Shown piece by piece: positions 15,799 to 24,730 of a DNA stretch of 48,977 nt. How positions within the stretch are numbered: the stretch's first letter is position 1; each line of letters starts with the position of its first letter. Source of the stretch: Oscillospiraceae bacterium (GTDB taxonomy: Bacteria; Bacillota; Clostridia; Oscillospirales; Oscillospiraceae); the NCBI GenBank assembly GCA_017465625.1, contig JAFTVV010000024.1, positions 1 to 48,977 of the forward strand, given 5' to 3'. A program made the position numbers and the translations under genes. The notes below the pieces were generated by a model. It made no database searches, was not told the DNA's origin, and saw only the letters and a list, made by a program, of their open reading frames with translations.

Positions 15799-16566
15799 AT
15801 GCTTCTTGCAATTGATATCGGCAACACCAATATTGTCATCGGCTGTATCCGGGACGATGAGATTCTCTTCACCGCACGGATTGCCACAGACCGTCTGCGC
15901 ACCTCCGATCAATACGGTGTGGAAATTAAAAATATGCTGGACGCTTTTGGCGTCAGCCTCTCAGACATTGACGACTGCATTATTTCGTCCGTCGTGCCGC
16001 CCGTGTTTCACTCGGTGCGCACAGGTGTCGTCAAAATCATCGGCAAACAGCCTATGGTGGTTGGACCCGGATTAAAAACCGGTCTGAACATCCACGTGGA
16101 CATTCCCAGTCAGGTGGGCAGTGACCGCATCGTTATTGCGGTGGCGGCACTGGCAGAATATACCGCCCCCCTGATTCTGATTGATATGGGCACTGCCACC
16201 ACCATTGAAGTAATCGTACAGGACAATGTGTATATCGGCGGTGTGATTTTCCCCGGTGTGAAGCTGTCGCTGGATGCTTTGACCAGTCGGGCAGCACAGC
16301 TGCCCGGCATCAGTCTGGATCAGCCTTCAAAGGTCATCGGCAAAAACACCGTAGACTGTATGCGCAGTGGTATGATGCACGGCACAGCGGCTATGCTGGA
16401 CGGGCTCATCGACCGGATCACCGAAGAACTGGGCCACGGTGCAACCATCATTGCCACCGGTGGTCTTGCCAAATTTATCATTCCGCTGTGCAAGCACGAG
16501 ATTATTCTGAAGAAGGATCTGCTCCTCCACGGACTGAACATCCTCTACAAAAAGAATAAAAAATAG
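15799..16566 (+). CDS. coaX: Type III pantothenate kinase
   Basis: CoaX phosphorylates pantothenate, the committed step of CoA synthesis, and unlike CoaA it is not feedback-inhibited by CoA and needs a monovalent cation. The 255-residue ASKHA-fold protein shows the N-terminal phosphate loop LAIDIGNTNIVIG with the catalytic Asp, the substrate motif GSDRI near residue 110, and DMGTATTIE of the second half. The C-terminal ATGGLAKF completes the ATP site. It starts 2 bases after panT and overlaps a downstream palindrome at its stop codon. Together with panT and coaBC it covers uptake and the first three intracellular steps. Confidence 0.96.
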   Translation: MLLAIDIGNTNIVIGCIRDDEILFTARIATDRLRTSDQYGVEIKNMLDAFGVSLSDIDDCIISSVVPPVFHSVRTGVVKIIGKQPMVVGPGLKTGLNIHVDIPSQVGSDRIVIAVAALAEYTAPLILIDMGTATTIEVIVQDNVYIGGVIFPGVKLSLDALTSRAAQLPGISLDQPSKVIGKNTVDCMRSGMMHGTAAMLDGLIDRITEELGHGATIIATGGLAKFIIPLCKHEIILKKDLLLHGLNILYKKNKK

Positions 16567-16583
16567 GGGCGGATATCCGCCCC
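16566..16583 (+). terminator. Palindrome after coaX
   Basis: A perfect palindrome, GGGGCGGATATCCGCCCC, starts on the last base of the coaX stop codon and is followed by TT. It belongs to the same class of dispersed palindromes as 8623-8640 and 38921-38941, here probably serving as a transcript end. Confidence 0.5.
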
Positions 16584-16585
16584 TT

Positions 16586-16715
16586 GTCATTCCGAGGAGC
16601 CGCAGGCGACGTGGGAATCCGTTTTCTTGCGGTGCGAAGCACCGCGCCGCCTTCGGCGGCAGGGGATACGGATTGCCACGCACCCTTCGGCTTCGCTCAG
16701 GGTGCTCGCAATGAC
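16586..16715. repeat. Head-to-head pair of GTCATT-class palindromic repeats
   Basis: GTCATTCCGAG...GTGGGAATCCG on the left faces its inverted relative (CGGATTGCCACG...CTCGCAATGAC) on the right. A short hairpin-rich core (GCGGTGCGAAGCACCGC and GCCGCCTTCGGCGGC) lies between them. The same arrangement occurs at 19684-19782 and, split by another element, at 5251-5495. Confidence 0.8.
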
Positions 16716-16735
16716 ATACGTTTGTAGTAAAGTTT

Positions 16736-16764
16736 ATGGGCGTGTTGCAAGCAACACGCCCATA
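16736..16764 (-). terminator. Hairpin after the zinc-ribbon membrane protein gene
   Basis: ATGGGCGTGTTGC and its perfect inverse form a 13-bp stem with a 2-base centre, directly past the stop codon of the minus-strand gene at 16768. The flanking bases are T/A-rich rather than a clean T run. Confidence 0.6.
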
Positions 16765-16767
16765 AAA

Positions 16768-17358
16768 TTATTTCAGCTTTGCGCCACAGACGGTGCAGAA
16801 AGCAGCATCTGCGTCTACTCTTGCGCCACAGGTGGTGCAGAATGCGGCTTCAGGAGCTTCGGCAGCTGCAGGAGCAGCTTCCTTTACAGGAATTTCAAAA
16901 GCAGGAGCCTCAAAAACAGGAGCCTTGGCAGCTGTGCCTTCGTCGCCCTTCAGCTTGTTGTTGATCTGAATGACATTCTTAACCAGCAGAATGAACATCA
17001 TAAGGAACTCGTAGGAAAGACGAATGGCGATCGGACCCAGAATCATGGTCAGCAAGCCTACACCGCCGTACCATTTGGAACCGCTCCATGTATCTTCCAC
17101 ACGGAACAGCATCAAGAAACCTTCGATGAAAACATACGCTGTCAGGAAAATGTACAGCGCCTGCAGAATCTTTTCAACAATCAGATACTTGAAGTTTACA
17201 GTATCATGCAGGAACTTTCCAAAAGCATTCAGCTTCTTGCGGTTCTTCTCCGGAACAATGAAAACGAAAGCAAGAACTGTTGCGACCACAGCCAGAATCA
17301 GGGCCACAACGGCGAGCGTACCGGAAGCGCTCGAGCCGCCCATAGCGACAACACCCAT
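16768..17358 (-). CDS. Membrane protein with C-terminal zinc ribbon
   Basis: The 196-residue protein has hydrophobic segments near residues 14-35, 65-85 and 100-130, then a flexible Ala/Pro/Glu-rich stretch. It ends in a double-CxxC zinc ribbon: CTTCG and, 15 residues later, CTVCG. This is the layout of DUF4282-like or 'zinc-ribbon domain' membrane proteins common in Clostridia; the ribbon is expected in the cytoplasm. AGAGAGG lies 8 nt before the ATG, and a consensus promoter TTGACA-17-TAAAAT precedes it. It is a single-gene unit. Function is unknown. Confidence 0.82.
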   Translation of the reverse strand: MGVVAMGGSSASGTLAVVALILAVVATVLAFVFIVPEKNRKKLNAFGKFLHDTVNFKYLIVEKILQALYIFLTAYVFIEGFLMLFRVEDTWSGSKWYGGVGLLTMILGPIAIRLSYEFLMMFILLVKNVIQINNKLKGDEGTAAKAPVFEAPAFEIPVKEAAPAAAEAPEAAFCTTCGARVDADAAFCTVCGAKLK

Positions 17359-17403
17359 AAATTTTACCTCTCTTTAAAAAATATTTGGTCATAAACCGTT
17401 CAT

Positions 17404-17432
17404 ATTTTACCATTTGCGACAAGTGATGTCAA
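17404..17432 (-). promoter_or_regulatory. Promoter for the zinc-ribbon membrane protein gene
   Basis: On the minus strand, perfect TTGACA (17432-17427), 17-bp spacer, TAAAAT (17409-17404). Confidence 0.75.
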
Positions 17433-17513
17433 CCTCTGTTTTCCAAAGGGGCAGAAATAAATCTTTTTTATTGTGAATTTTCCGAAAACAGGGTAGAAGT
17501 CTATAAAATTATA

Positions 17514-17522
17514 TGATATAAT
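17514..17522 (+). promoter_or_regulatory. Extended -10 promoter for the U32 gene
   Basis: TGA-TATAAT at 17514-17522 is an extended -10 element. No good -35 box is seen at 17 bp, which is typical of extended -10 promoters. Confidence 0.5.
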
Positions 17523-17569
17523 GATATGGTTGAGAAGAATGTTCTTTTGACAGAACGGAGAAAACGCCT

Positions 17570-19651
17570 ATGTTAGAGATTTTAGCGCCGGCAGGCTCTA
17601 TGGAAGCACTGCGCGGAGCAGTTCAAAACGGTGCCAATGCCGTATATTTGGGTTGTGGTATGTTTAACGCCCGTCAAAGTGCCAAAAACTTCACCCCCGA
17701 AGCCTTGGCAGAGGCGGTGAAATACTGTCACATCCGTGGCGTTCACGTGCATTTAACCCTGAACACCCTGGTTTCCGACCGGGAAATGAATGACCTTTGC
17801 AAGCTGATTCGCCATGCCGCCCTTTGCGGTGTGGATGCCTTTATTGTGCAGGATTTGGGCGTGGTGCGCCAATGTAAGGCCATCGCCCCCCACATTCCCA
17901 TCCACGGCTCTACCCAAATGACGGTGCACTCTCTGCCCGGTGTGCGGCTTTGTGCCGCCTGGGGTTTGAGTCGGGTGGTGCTCAGCCGGGAGCTGAGTCG
18001 GGAGGAAATCCGCTATATCTGCGCCAATTCCCCCATTGAGATCGAAGTATTCGGTCACGGGGCGCTGTGTATGAGCTATTCCGGTCAGTGCTACTTATCT
18101 GCCGCCATTGGCGGTCGATCCGGCAACCGGGGGCGCTGCGCCCAGCCTTGCCGTCAATGCTATGGCTATGGCCGTATGCAAAACAGCTATCCCCTGAGCC
18201 TGAAGGACAACTGTCTGGTGCAATACCTGCAGGAGCTGGAACGCATGGGCGTCGCTTCGGTGAAGCTGGAGGGACGTATGAAGCGGCCGGAATATGTGGC
18301 GGCAGTGACCAGCGTGTATGTGCAGGCCGCCAAAACCGGCGGCGTCACCCGTCCGATGATGGAGACCCTTTATCAGGCTTTTAACCGTCAGGGCTTTACC
18401 GACGGCTATTATCAGGGCAAAACCGGCCCGGAGATGTTTGGTGTGCGTCAGGAAAATCAGGAAAACAACGCCTGGTATAAGCAGGTGCGCCAAAGCTATG
18501 AAGCCATTGAAAATCAGCTTGTGCCCATTACGATGGAGGCGGAAATCCGTCGGGAGGGCTGCAGACTTTCTGTGCAGGACGAGCAAGGCCGCATCTGCAC
18601 TGCCTACTGCGGCGGTGCAGAAGAGGCACGGACGATGCCGCTGACCGAACGGGTGCTGGAAGAACGGCTGGGCAAAACCGGCGGTACGCCTTATTACTGC
18701 ACCGATGTGCACGTCACCCTTCAGCCCGGTGTGACTCTGCCCGTTTCTGCCATCAACGGTCTAAGGCGGGATGCCCTGAATATGCTGACCGCACAGCGCG
18801 CCCGTCAGGAGACCCCCATATTGGGCAAACCCCAAAAGACAATTTCCTTCCCCGGTCAGCGAAAAGCCCCGGTGATGACGGTGCAGGTCACCACCCGGGA
18901 GCAGGTAACCGCCAGCCTGATCAAGGCACGTCCCTCTATGCTGTATGTGCCGGTGCATCTGCTTGCAGAAGACCTTGCCTGGTGCGAAAAGCTTTCCCAC
19001 TATGTGCCCGTATGTGCCGCACTGCCCCGTATCACCCACGACGCAGAGGTGGGTATGCTTCTGCAAAATCTCCGCCGGCTGAAAAATGCAGGCGTGGAGG
19101 ATGTGCTGGTTTGCAACTTGGGGCAGATCATCCCTGCCAAGGAAGCCGGAATGCGTCTGCACGGCGATTTCGGACTGAATATTTATAACTCCGGTTCCAT
19201 TTATGCGCTGCGGGAGCTGGAAATGGCCTCCGTGTGCCTGAGCTTTGAGATGACATTGCCCCAAATTTGGGACGTGAGCAAGGCGGTAGCCTGTGAGCTG
19301 CTGTGCTACGGCCGTCAGCCGCTGATGGTGACGGAAAACTGTCTGATTCGGGGTCGCACCGGAAAATGCACCTGTCAGCTTGCTCCCACCAAGCTGACCG
19401 ACAAGACCGGTGCAGAATTCCCCGTGATTCGGGACGGTATGAGCTGCCGCAGTGTATTGCTCAACGGCAAGAAGCTGAACTGGCTGGACCGTCAGGAGGA
19501 TTTGGTGAAGCTGGGTCTGTGGGCAACCCGACTGTATTTCACCACGGAAAATCCACGGGAAGTGGATCAGGTGATCGGCAGTTGCCTCAGTCCCCGTCCC
19601 TTCGACCCCGGTGCCAACACCCGGGGGCTTTACCTGCGGGGCGTGGAATAA
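17570..19651 (+). CDS. U32 family protein (RlhA-type, RNA hydroxylation), with DUF3656 region
   Basis: This 693-residue protein has the U32 'collagenase-like peptidase' TIM-barrel core: start MLEILAPAGSMEAL, and signature EVFGHGALCMSYSGQCYLS followed by the cysteines of GRCAQPCRQC. Despite the peptidase name, studied relatives (RlhA, TrhP) are prephenate-dependent enzymes that hydroxylate 23S rRNA or tRNA and carry an Fe-S cluster bound by these cysteines. The length and C-terminal extension (DUF3656-like) resemble RlhA rather than the shorter TrhP pair. A further CysCys pattern, CLIRGRTGKCTC, lies near the C-terminus. It is the only gene of its transcription unit. Confidence 0.87.
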   Translation: MLEILAPAGSMEALRGAVQNGANAVYLGCGMFNARQSAKNFTPEALAEAVKYCHIRGVHVHLTLNTLVSDREMNDLCKLIRHAALCGVDAFIVQDLGVVRQCKAIAPHIPIHGSTQMTVHSLPGVRLCAAWGLSRVVLSRELSREEIRYICANSPIEIEVFGHGALCMSYSGQCYLSAAIGGRSGNRGRCAQPCRQCYGYGRMQNSYPLSLKDNCLVQYLQELERMGVASVKLEGRMKRPEYVAAVTSVYVQAAKTGGVTRPMMETLYQAFNRQGFTDGYYQGKTGPEMFGVRQENQENNAWYKQVRQSYEAIENQLVPITMEAEIRREGCRLSVQDEQGRICTAYCGGAEEARTMPLTERVLEERLGKTGGTPYYCTDVHVTLQPGVTLPVSAINGLRRDALNMLTAQRARQETPILGKPQKTISFPGQRKAPVMTVQVTTREQVTASLIKARPSMLYVPVHLLAEDLAWCEKLSHYVPVCAALPRITHDAEVGMLLQNLRRLKNAGVEDVLVCNLGQIIPAKEAGMRLHGDFGLNIYNSGSIYALRELEMASVCLSFEMTLPQIWDVSKAVACELLCYGRQPLMVTENCLIRGRTGKCTCQLAPTKLTDKTGAEFPVIRDGMSCRSVLLNGKKLNWLDRQEDLVKLGLWATRLYFTTENPREVDQVIGSCLSPRPFDPGANTRGLYLRGVE

Positions 19652-19683
19652 AGCAAACAATGTCATTCCGTTCAGAAATCCCG

Positions 19684-19782
19684 GTCATTCCGAGGCTGCG
19701 CAGCAGCCGTGGGAATCCGTCTTCAAATGGGATTGCGGATTGCCACGCACCCTTCGCCTTTGCTCAGGGTGCTCGCAATGAC
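19684..19782. repeat. Head-to-head pair of GTCATT-class palindromic repeats
   Basis: GTCATTCCGAGG...GTGGGAATCCG is opposed to GCGGATTGCCACG...CTCGCAATGAC, with a 20-base core. An isolated GTCATTCCG fragment lies just before it (about 19671). It separates the U32 gene from the maf operon. Confidence 0.78.
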
Positions 19783-19829
19783 ATCCTAAACTTCATGACA
19801 CTGTCATAATATGATCCGAGGATAGCTTT

Positions 19830-20393
19830 ATGAGATTGATTCTTGCATCCCAATCGCCCCGACGGCAGGAGCTGCTGGGCAAACTGGGCATGGATTTTCA
19901 AATACAAGTGCCGGATGTGGACGAGCAGATGGATCTGCTGGGTGATCCTGCGCAGCAGGTGGCCGCGGTGAGTCTGCGAAAGGCGCAGGCGGTGCAGGCA
20001 GAGCCGGACGATGTGGTCATTGCCGCTGATACGGTGGTGGTCTGCGACGGAAAGATTTTGGGCAAGCCTAAAAGTACCGAGCACGCCGCCCAAATGCTCC
20101 GTATGCTCTCCGGCCGTGCCCATCAGGTGATGACCGGTCTGACGGTACTGCAGGGAAACAGGCAGGAAAGCTGTACGGAGATCACCACAGTGCATTTTAA
20201 GTCCCTGACCGATCAGGAAATTGCCCGTTACGTGGCATCCGGTGACCCCATGGACAAAGCCGGTGCTTACGGCATCCAAAGCGGTGCAACGATGTTTGTA
20301 GAAGGCATTGAGGGCGACTATTTTAACGTGGTGGGTCTGCCGCTTTGTCGGCTTTACAAGGTGCTTCAGAAAATAATGGAGGAACGCAAATGA
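19830..20393 (+). CDS. maf: Maf-type nucleoside triphosphate pyrophosphatase
   Basis: Maf hydrolyses non-canonical or modified nucleoside triphosphates (dTTP/UTP or m7GTP depending on subtype) to monophosphates, and is linked to septum or cell-shape control. The 187-residue protein starts LILASQSPRRQELL, the substrate-binding signature, and has the second motif VVIAADTVVVCDGKILGKP. GAGG lies 8 nt before the ATG. It leads a five-gene shape and wall operon, overlapping mreC by 4 nt (ATGA). This maf-mreC-mreD order is frequent in Clostridia. mreB is not in the window. Confidence 0.94.
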   Translation: MRLILASQSPRRQELLGKLGMDFQIQVPDVDEQMDLLGDPAQQVAAVSLRKAQAVQAEPDDVVIAADTVVVCDGKILGKPKSTEHAAQMLRMLSGRAHQVMTGLTVLQGNRQESCTEITTVHFKSLTDQEIARYVASGDPMDKAGAYGIQSGATMFVEGIEGDYFNVVGLPLCRLYKVLQKIMEERK

Positions 20394-21229
20394 AACACTT
20401 TTTCTCCACTCGTATTCGGGTGGTTTTGGTGGTTACCCTGCTTTTGGCAGGTATTCTGGCTGTGGTGGGCAACCTGACCGGACTGGGTTTTCCGTCTATG
20501 GTGGTCAAGGGCATTTTGATGCCTTTGCGCACCGGTGTCAGCCGTCTGACCGATCAGGCAGAGAATTTATACAGCTACATTTTTGAGCACGATTCCCTGT
20601 TGGAGGAGAATGCCAAACTGAAGCAGCAGCTTGCGGAAATCGAGGACGATGCCCGTAATGCCGATGCTATCGCCCGGGAAAACGCCCGTCTTCGGAAGCT
20701 GCTGGATTTGAAGCAAAGTGACGAGGATTACAAATTTGTGGACGGCTACATCATCGCCTGGAGCTCCAACGACTGGTCCAACACCATCACCATCAACCGC
20801 GGCTCTAATGCCGGTATCCAAAAGGATATGTGTGCGGTCACTGCCAACGGTCAGTTGGTGGGACTGGTCAGTGAGGTAGGTCCCAATTATGCGGTGATCA
20901 AAACCGTTTTGGACTCCACCATTGAAATCAGTGCCACTGTGGCCGGTGCAGGCTACAACGGTATGGTCAAGGGCGGCTATTCTACCGAAAGTCCCGATAA
21001 ATTGCGGATGAACTATCTGCCCAGCACCGCCACCATTCACATCCACGATCAGGTGGTAACCACCGGCTCTACGGTTTATCCCCGCAATCTGATTTTAGGT
21101 TACGTGATTGACGCAGGTTTTGACGATTCCGGTGTTTCTAAATTCGCCCTGTTACAGCCTGCGGCAGAAATTGGCTCTTTGGAGCAGGTCTTTGTGGTCA
21201 CCGACTACAACAGTGGGGGACTGGAATGA
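20390..21229 (+). CDS. mreC: Cell-shape protein MreC
   Basis: MreC is a bitopic membrane protein of the elongasome that bridges MreB filaments and PBP2. The 279-residue protein has one N-terminal membrane helix (VVLVVTLLLAGILAVVG), a coiled coil at about residues 60-105 (ENAKLKQQLAEIEDDARN...ENARLRKLLDLK), and a beta-rich domain with the family's INRGSNAGIQKDM and GLVSEVGPNYAVIKT segments. The frame extends 15 codons upstream within maf, but the ATGA overlap with the maf stop fixes the start at 20390. It overlaps mreD by 4 nt. Confidence 0.95.
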   Translation: MKHFFSTRIRVVLVVTLLLAGILAVVGNLTGLGFPSMVVKGILMPLRTGVSRLTDQAENLYSYIFEHDSLLEENAKLKQQLAEIEDDARNADAIARENARLRKLLDLKQSDEDYKFVDGYIIAWSSNDWSNTITINRGSNAGIQKDMCAVTANGQLVGLVSEVGPNYAVIKTVLDSTIEISATVAGAGYNGMVKGGYSTESPDKLRMNYLPSTATIHIHDQVVTTGSTVYPRNLILGYVIDAGFDDSGVSKFALLQPAAEIGSLEQVFVVTDYNSGGLE

Positions 21230-21804
21230 TCGGAAAAAGAGAATTCAGAGAGGATCGCCCTTACAGCAGCTTCTGGAGCAAGCTGTACATCACCAAAAAG
21301 CAGCGGCGCAGTATTCTGAAGTGGGCGCTTTACGGCACACTGCTTCTGACACTGAGCTTGCTGCAGGACGTGGTGCTGGCACGGTTCAGCCTGTACGGTG
21401 CAACCACAGAGCTGGTACCTGTGGGCATTTTCCTCATTTGTATACTGGAGGGCGGCGAATCCGGCAGCGTTTTCGCCCTCGTATCCTCCCTCATCTACCT
21501 GTTTACAGGCACACCCGGCGGTGTTTACTCTATGGTATTTATTACCCTGATCAGCATTGCGGTCACCATCTTCCGTCAGGCATACCTGCAAAAAGGCTTC
21601 AGTGCAGCACTGCTGTGTGGGGCGGCGGCAGTATTTTTATACCAGCTGCTGGAATTTGTCATCACCCTGTTCTTAGGACTGACCATTTCCGGCCGTTTCG
21701 GCGGCTTTATGCTCACTGCCGCAATGTCGGCGGTGACTATTCCCGTTTTGTATCCCATTGCATTGTCAATTGAATCCATTGGAGGACAGACATGGAAAGA
21801 ATGA
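21226..21804 (+). CDS. mreD: Cell-shape protein MreD
   Basis: MreD is a small polytopic membrane protein of the rod-shape complex. The 192-residue product has about five hydrophobic segments: residues 38-55 (GTLLLTLSLLQDVVLARF), 65-85, 95-115, 127-145 and 155-180. The motif LQDVVLARFSLYG is typical of MreD. It overlaps mreC by 4 nt and the PBP2 gene by 13 nt. The charged N-terminal extension of about 30 residues is longer than in many MreD proteins. Confidence 0.9.
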   Translation: MIGKREFREDRPYSSFWSKLYITKKQRRSILKWALYGTLLLTLSLLQDVVLARFSLYGATTELVPVGIFLICILEGGESGSVFALVSSLIYLFTGTPGGVYSMVFITLISIAVTIFRQAYLQKGFSAALLCGAAAVFLYQLLEFVITLFLGLTISGRFGGFMLTAAMSAVTIPVLYPIALSIESIGGQTWKE

Positions 21805-23849
21805 CCCGACGTCGGGCAATGATTATTCTGCTGGTCTTTTTGGTGATTGTAGGTCTTTACGCCTTTCGGCTGTATGACGTTCAGATGATCCAAACCGGCG
21901 GACAGAAGGATAATGCATCCACCTTCACAACCCAAACCATCGTCAAAGCGGCCCGGGGCGAAATTCTGGACCGCAACGGCAATGTGCTGGTTGGCAACCG
22001 TGATGGTAAAAAGCTGACCATCAATCACTATGTGTTGCTGAGTGTGGATGGCACATACAATCATCTGTACCGTTTGGCAACCCAGTGTAACCGGGAGAAT
22101 ATTTCCTATAACGAAACATTCCCTGTGACCCGTGAGCGTCCCTTTACTTATACTTTAAGTGAATACACCTCGGCACAGCAGGGGTATTTTCAAACCTTCC
22201 TGTCCAATTACGGCATCGACTCGGATATTACCGCCCCCCTGCTGGTGGAAAATCTCCGCAATCGGTACGGTCTACCCAAGGAATGGACCGACGAAGAAGC
22301 ACGTCAGGTCATTGGTTTGGTGTACGAGCTGGTACTGCGCAACCACATCGATCATCTGCCGGTGTATGAATTTATCAGCGACGCAGACGATCAGGCACTT
22401 TCCCACATCGTGGAATTGAACATTCCCGGCGTGAACGTAGAAGTCACCCCCATCCGGGAGTATTATACAAAATACGGTGCCCATATTTTGGGCTACGTCG
22501 GCTCTATGAGTCCGGAACAGTGGGATCATTACAAAGATATCGACGGCTATCAAATGGATACCAAAATCGGTCAGTCCGGCTTTGAAGCGGCATTTGAAGA
22601 ATACCTCCACGGTGTGGACGGTCTGCGGCTGGATACGGTGACTGCCGACGGTACGATTATTTCCTCCGAATGGCTCAAAGAACCTAAAGCCGGCTCTAAC
22701 GTAGAGCTGACCATCGACATCAATCTCCAGCGTGTCGCAGAAGAGCAGATGGCGGCTGTGGCACAATCCCTGATTACAGCAGGCAAGGACGGTGCAGATG
22801 TGGAAGGCATGGCGGTAGTTGCCATTGATCCCCGTAACGGTGATGTTTTGGCTTGCGCCAGCTATCCGACCTACGATTTGCAGACCGTTTTCGAGGATTA
22901 TGACGAGCTGATGAAAGATCCGCTGCTTCCCACCTTTAACCGCGCCCTGATGGGTCTGTATGCCCCCGGCTCCACCTATAAGATGAATATGGTGGTGGCA
23001 GGCATTGAAGCCGGTCGAATCAACTCTCAAACCAAAATTTACGACAAGGGTATTTTCGATAAGTACAAAGACTATCAGCCCACCTGCTTGGCATACCCCG
23101 AAAGCTCCCACGGTGACATTACTGCGGCAGAGGCACTGCAGGTATCGTGTAACTTTTTCTTCTACGATCTGGGTGACCGTATGGCCATCGCCAACATCGA
23201 CCTGACCGCCAAGGCACTGGGCTTAGGCGAAAAAACCGGCGTGGAGCTGCTGGAATACGCAGGCCGCCGCGCCAATCCGGAGACAAAGGCCGCCCTGTAC
23301 GACAGCGACAAAGCCGTTTGGTCCCCCGGTGACCAGCTGGCAGCCTCCATCGGTCAGTCGGATAATATGTTTACCCCCATTCAGCTTGCGGTGTACGCAG
23401 GCACATTGGGTATGCAGGGCACCAGATACAAGTCCACCTTCTTAAACCGGGTGGTCTCACCGGACTACCGCACACTGGTGTACGAAAATGATCCGGTCAT
23501 TGCCAGCGTGTTTGACATCTCCGATGATGCCTATACTGCATATAATGAAGGTATGAAGCTGGTGACCAGTAAGTATGGCGGAACAGCCTACTCCACCTTT
23601 GCAAACTATCCCATTTCCGTGGCAGGTAAAACCGGTACAGCACAGCACGGTCGCGGCGGCTCTGAAAACGGCTCTTTTGTTTGCTATGCACCGGCAGATG
23701 CACCTCAGCCGGAAATTGCCATCGCCATTTACGGTGAAAAGGCGGCTCACGGCAGCAGCCTGGCGAAGATCGCCAAGAGTATGCTGGACGTGCAGTTTGC
23801 AGTCGGGGACGTGGCAGAGGTCATTACTTACGAAAATAAAGTCAGTTAA
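21792..23849 (+). CDS. mrdA: Penicillin-binding protein 2 (class B transpeptidase)
   Basis: This 685-residue class B PBP cross-links peptidoglycan for cell elongation. It has a short cytoplasmic start, one membrane helix (MIILLVFLVIVGLYAF), a dimerisation/pedestal domain opening with ARGEILDRNGNVL, and a transpeptidase domain. The three catalytic motifs are S394-T-Y-K397, S452-C-N454 and K613-T-G. GGAGGA lies 5 nt before the ATG inside mreD. The mreCD linkage argues for elongation-specific MrdA/PbpA rather than sporulation-specific SpoVD, which usually carries PASTA domains; none is seen here. Confidence 0.93.
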   Translation: MERMTRRRAMIILLVFLVIVGLYAFRLYDVQMIQTGGQKDNASTFTTQTIVKAARGEILDRNGNVLVGNRDGKKLTINHYVLLSVDGTYNHLYRLATQCNRENISYNETFPVTRERPFTYTLSEYTSAQQGYFQTFLSNYGIDSDITAPLLVENLRNRYGLPKEWTDEEARQVIGLVYELVLRNHIDHLPVYEFISDADDQALSHIVELNIPGVNVEVTPIREYYTKYGAHILGYVGSMSPEQWDHYKDIDGYQMDTKIGQSGFEAAFEEYLHGVDGLRLDTVTADGTIISSEWLKEPKAGSNVELTIDINLQRVAEEQMAAVAQSLITAGKDGADVEGMAVVAIDPRNGDVLACASYPTYDLQTVFEDYDELMKDPLLPTFNRALMGLYAPGSTYKMNMVVAGIEAGRINSQTKIYDKGIFDKYKDYQPTCLAYPESSHGDITAAEALQVSCNFFFYDLGDRMAIANIDLTAKALGLGEKTGVELLEYAGRRANPETKAALYDSDKAVWSPGDQLAASIGQSDNMFTPIQLAVYAGTLGMQGTRYKSTFLNRVVSPDYRTLVYENDPVIASVFDISDDAYTAYNEGMKLVTSKYGGTAYSTFANYPISVAGKTGTAQHGRGGSENGSFVCYAPADAPQPEIAIAIYGEKAAHGSSLAKIAKSMLDVQFAVGDVAEVITYENKVS

Positions 23850-23862
23850 TTGGAGGTTCGCG

Positions 23863-24630
23863 ATGCGGTGCTATTATATGAGTGGTGCCGGTAACGATTT
23901 TGTGGTTATCGACGGACGGAATTGCACGGAAGATTATGAGACGCTGAGTAAAACCCTGTGCGCCCGAATGGGTGCAGACGGCTTTATGGCACTGGACGTG
24001 TCAGAACAGGCGGATTTTCGTCTGCACTTTTATAATGCCGACGGCTCCCGGGGCGAAATGTGCGGCAACGGCAGTCGCTGTATTTGTAAATTTGCCTACG
24101 ACTTAGGCATTGCAGGCCCGCATATGACGGTGCAGACCGATGCCGGCATTGTAGAAGGATGGCGCACCAACGAAAATCGCTACCGTGTATGCCTGACCCG
24201 GCCCACAGATATTGATCTGCAGGCCAAGGATGGAGTTGCATACGCTGTGTGCGGTGTGCCCCACGCATTGGTGGAAAAGCCGGATTTGCAGTGGGATCAA
24301 AAGGAGCTTTTGCGGGAGGAAGCCAAAGCTTTGCGGTTTGACCCTCTGTTTCCCAAGGGCACCAATGTGGATTTCTACCGCTTTTTGGACGAGAAAACAC
24401 TGCGCATTTTAAGCTACGAACGGGGCGTAGAGGATTATACTCTGGCCTGCGGCACGGGATGCGGTGCACTGACCGCAATGCTGTATACCGCCGGCAAAAT
24501 GCGCACAAACACTCTGACCATCCACAATCCCGGCGGCACTCTGGAAGTGACCGCAGAGGGCAATGGCGGACTGATCAGCCGCCTTCTGCTGGAAGGTCCG
24601 GCAGAGCTGATTTCCGTATTCGACATATAA
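23863..24630 (+). CDS. dapF: Diaminopimelate epimerase
   Basis: DapF converts LL- to meso-diaminopimelate, the lysine precursor and a peptidoglycan cross-linking residue. The 255-residue protein has two pseudo-symmetric halves with the catalytic cysteine pair: C67 in EMCGNGSRC and C196 in ACGTGCGAL. The N-terminal SGAGNDFVVID is diagnostic. A longer frame extends upstream into the PBP2 gene, but TGGAGG at 6 nt selects the ATG at 23863. Its place as last gene of the elongation operon couples precursor supply to wall synthesis; the gap to PBP2 is only 13 bases. Confidence 0.96.
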   Translation: MRCYYMSGAGNDFVVIDGRNCTEDYETLSKTLCARMGADGFMALDVSEQADFRLHFYNADGSRGEMCGNGSRCICKFAYDLGIAGPHMTVQTDAGIVEGWRTNENRYRVCLTRPTDIDLQAKDGVAYAVCGVPHALVEKPDLQWDQKELLREEAKALRFDPLFPKGTNVDFYRFLDEKTLRILSYERGVEDYTLACGTGCGALTAMLYTAGKMRTNTLTIHNPGGTLEVTAEGNGGLISRLLLEGPAELISVFDI

Positions 24631-24636
24631 GCAAAA

Positions 24637-24667
24637 AGGGGGGCGTCACAAAGGCCGCCCCCTACAA
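24637..24667. repeat. Palindromic repeat after dapF
   Basis: A GGGGGCG...GCCGCCCCCTACAA palindrome-like repeat, related by its CCGCCCC-CTACA tail to those at 8623 and 16566. Confidence 0.5.
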
Positions 24668-24694
24668 TACAATTTGAAAACATACTTGTTTTTT

Positions 24695-24727
24695 GGGGGT
24701 GTCTCAACATTTGAGACACCCCCTTTT
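24695..24727 (+). terminator. Terminator of the maf-dapF operon
   Basis: GGGGGTGTCTCA and its inverse form a 12-bp stem (24695-24706 with 24712-24723) with a 5-nt loop, followed by TTTT. The minus-strand SPFH gene ends 4 bases later, so it may also stop transcription from that side. Confidence 0.85.
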
Positions 24728-24730
24728 CGC

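Noticed and set aside
19303-19809. 168-residue plus-strand frame overlapping the U32 gene end
   Set aside because: Out-of-frame shadow of the U32 gene running into dispersed repeats.
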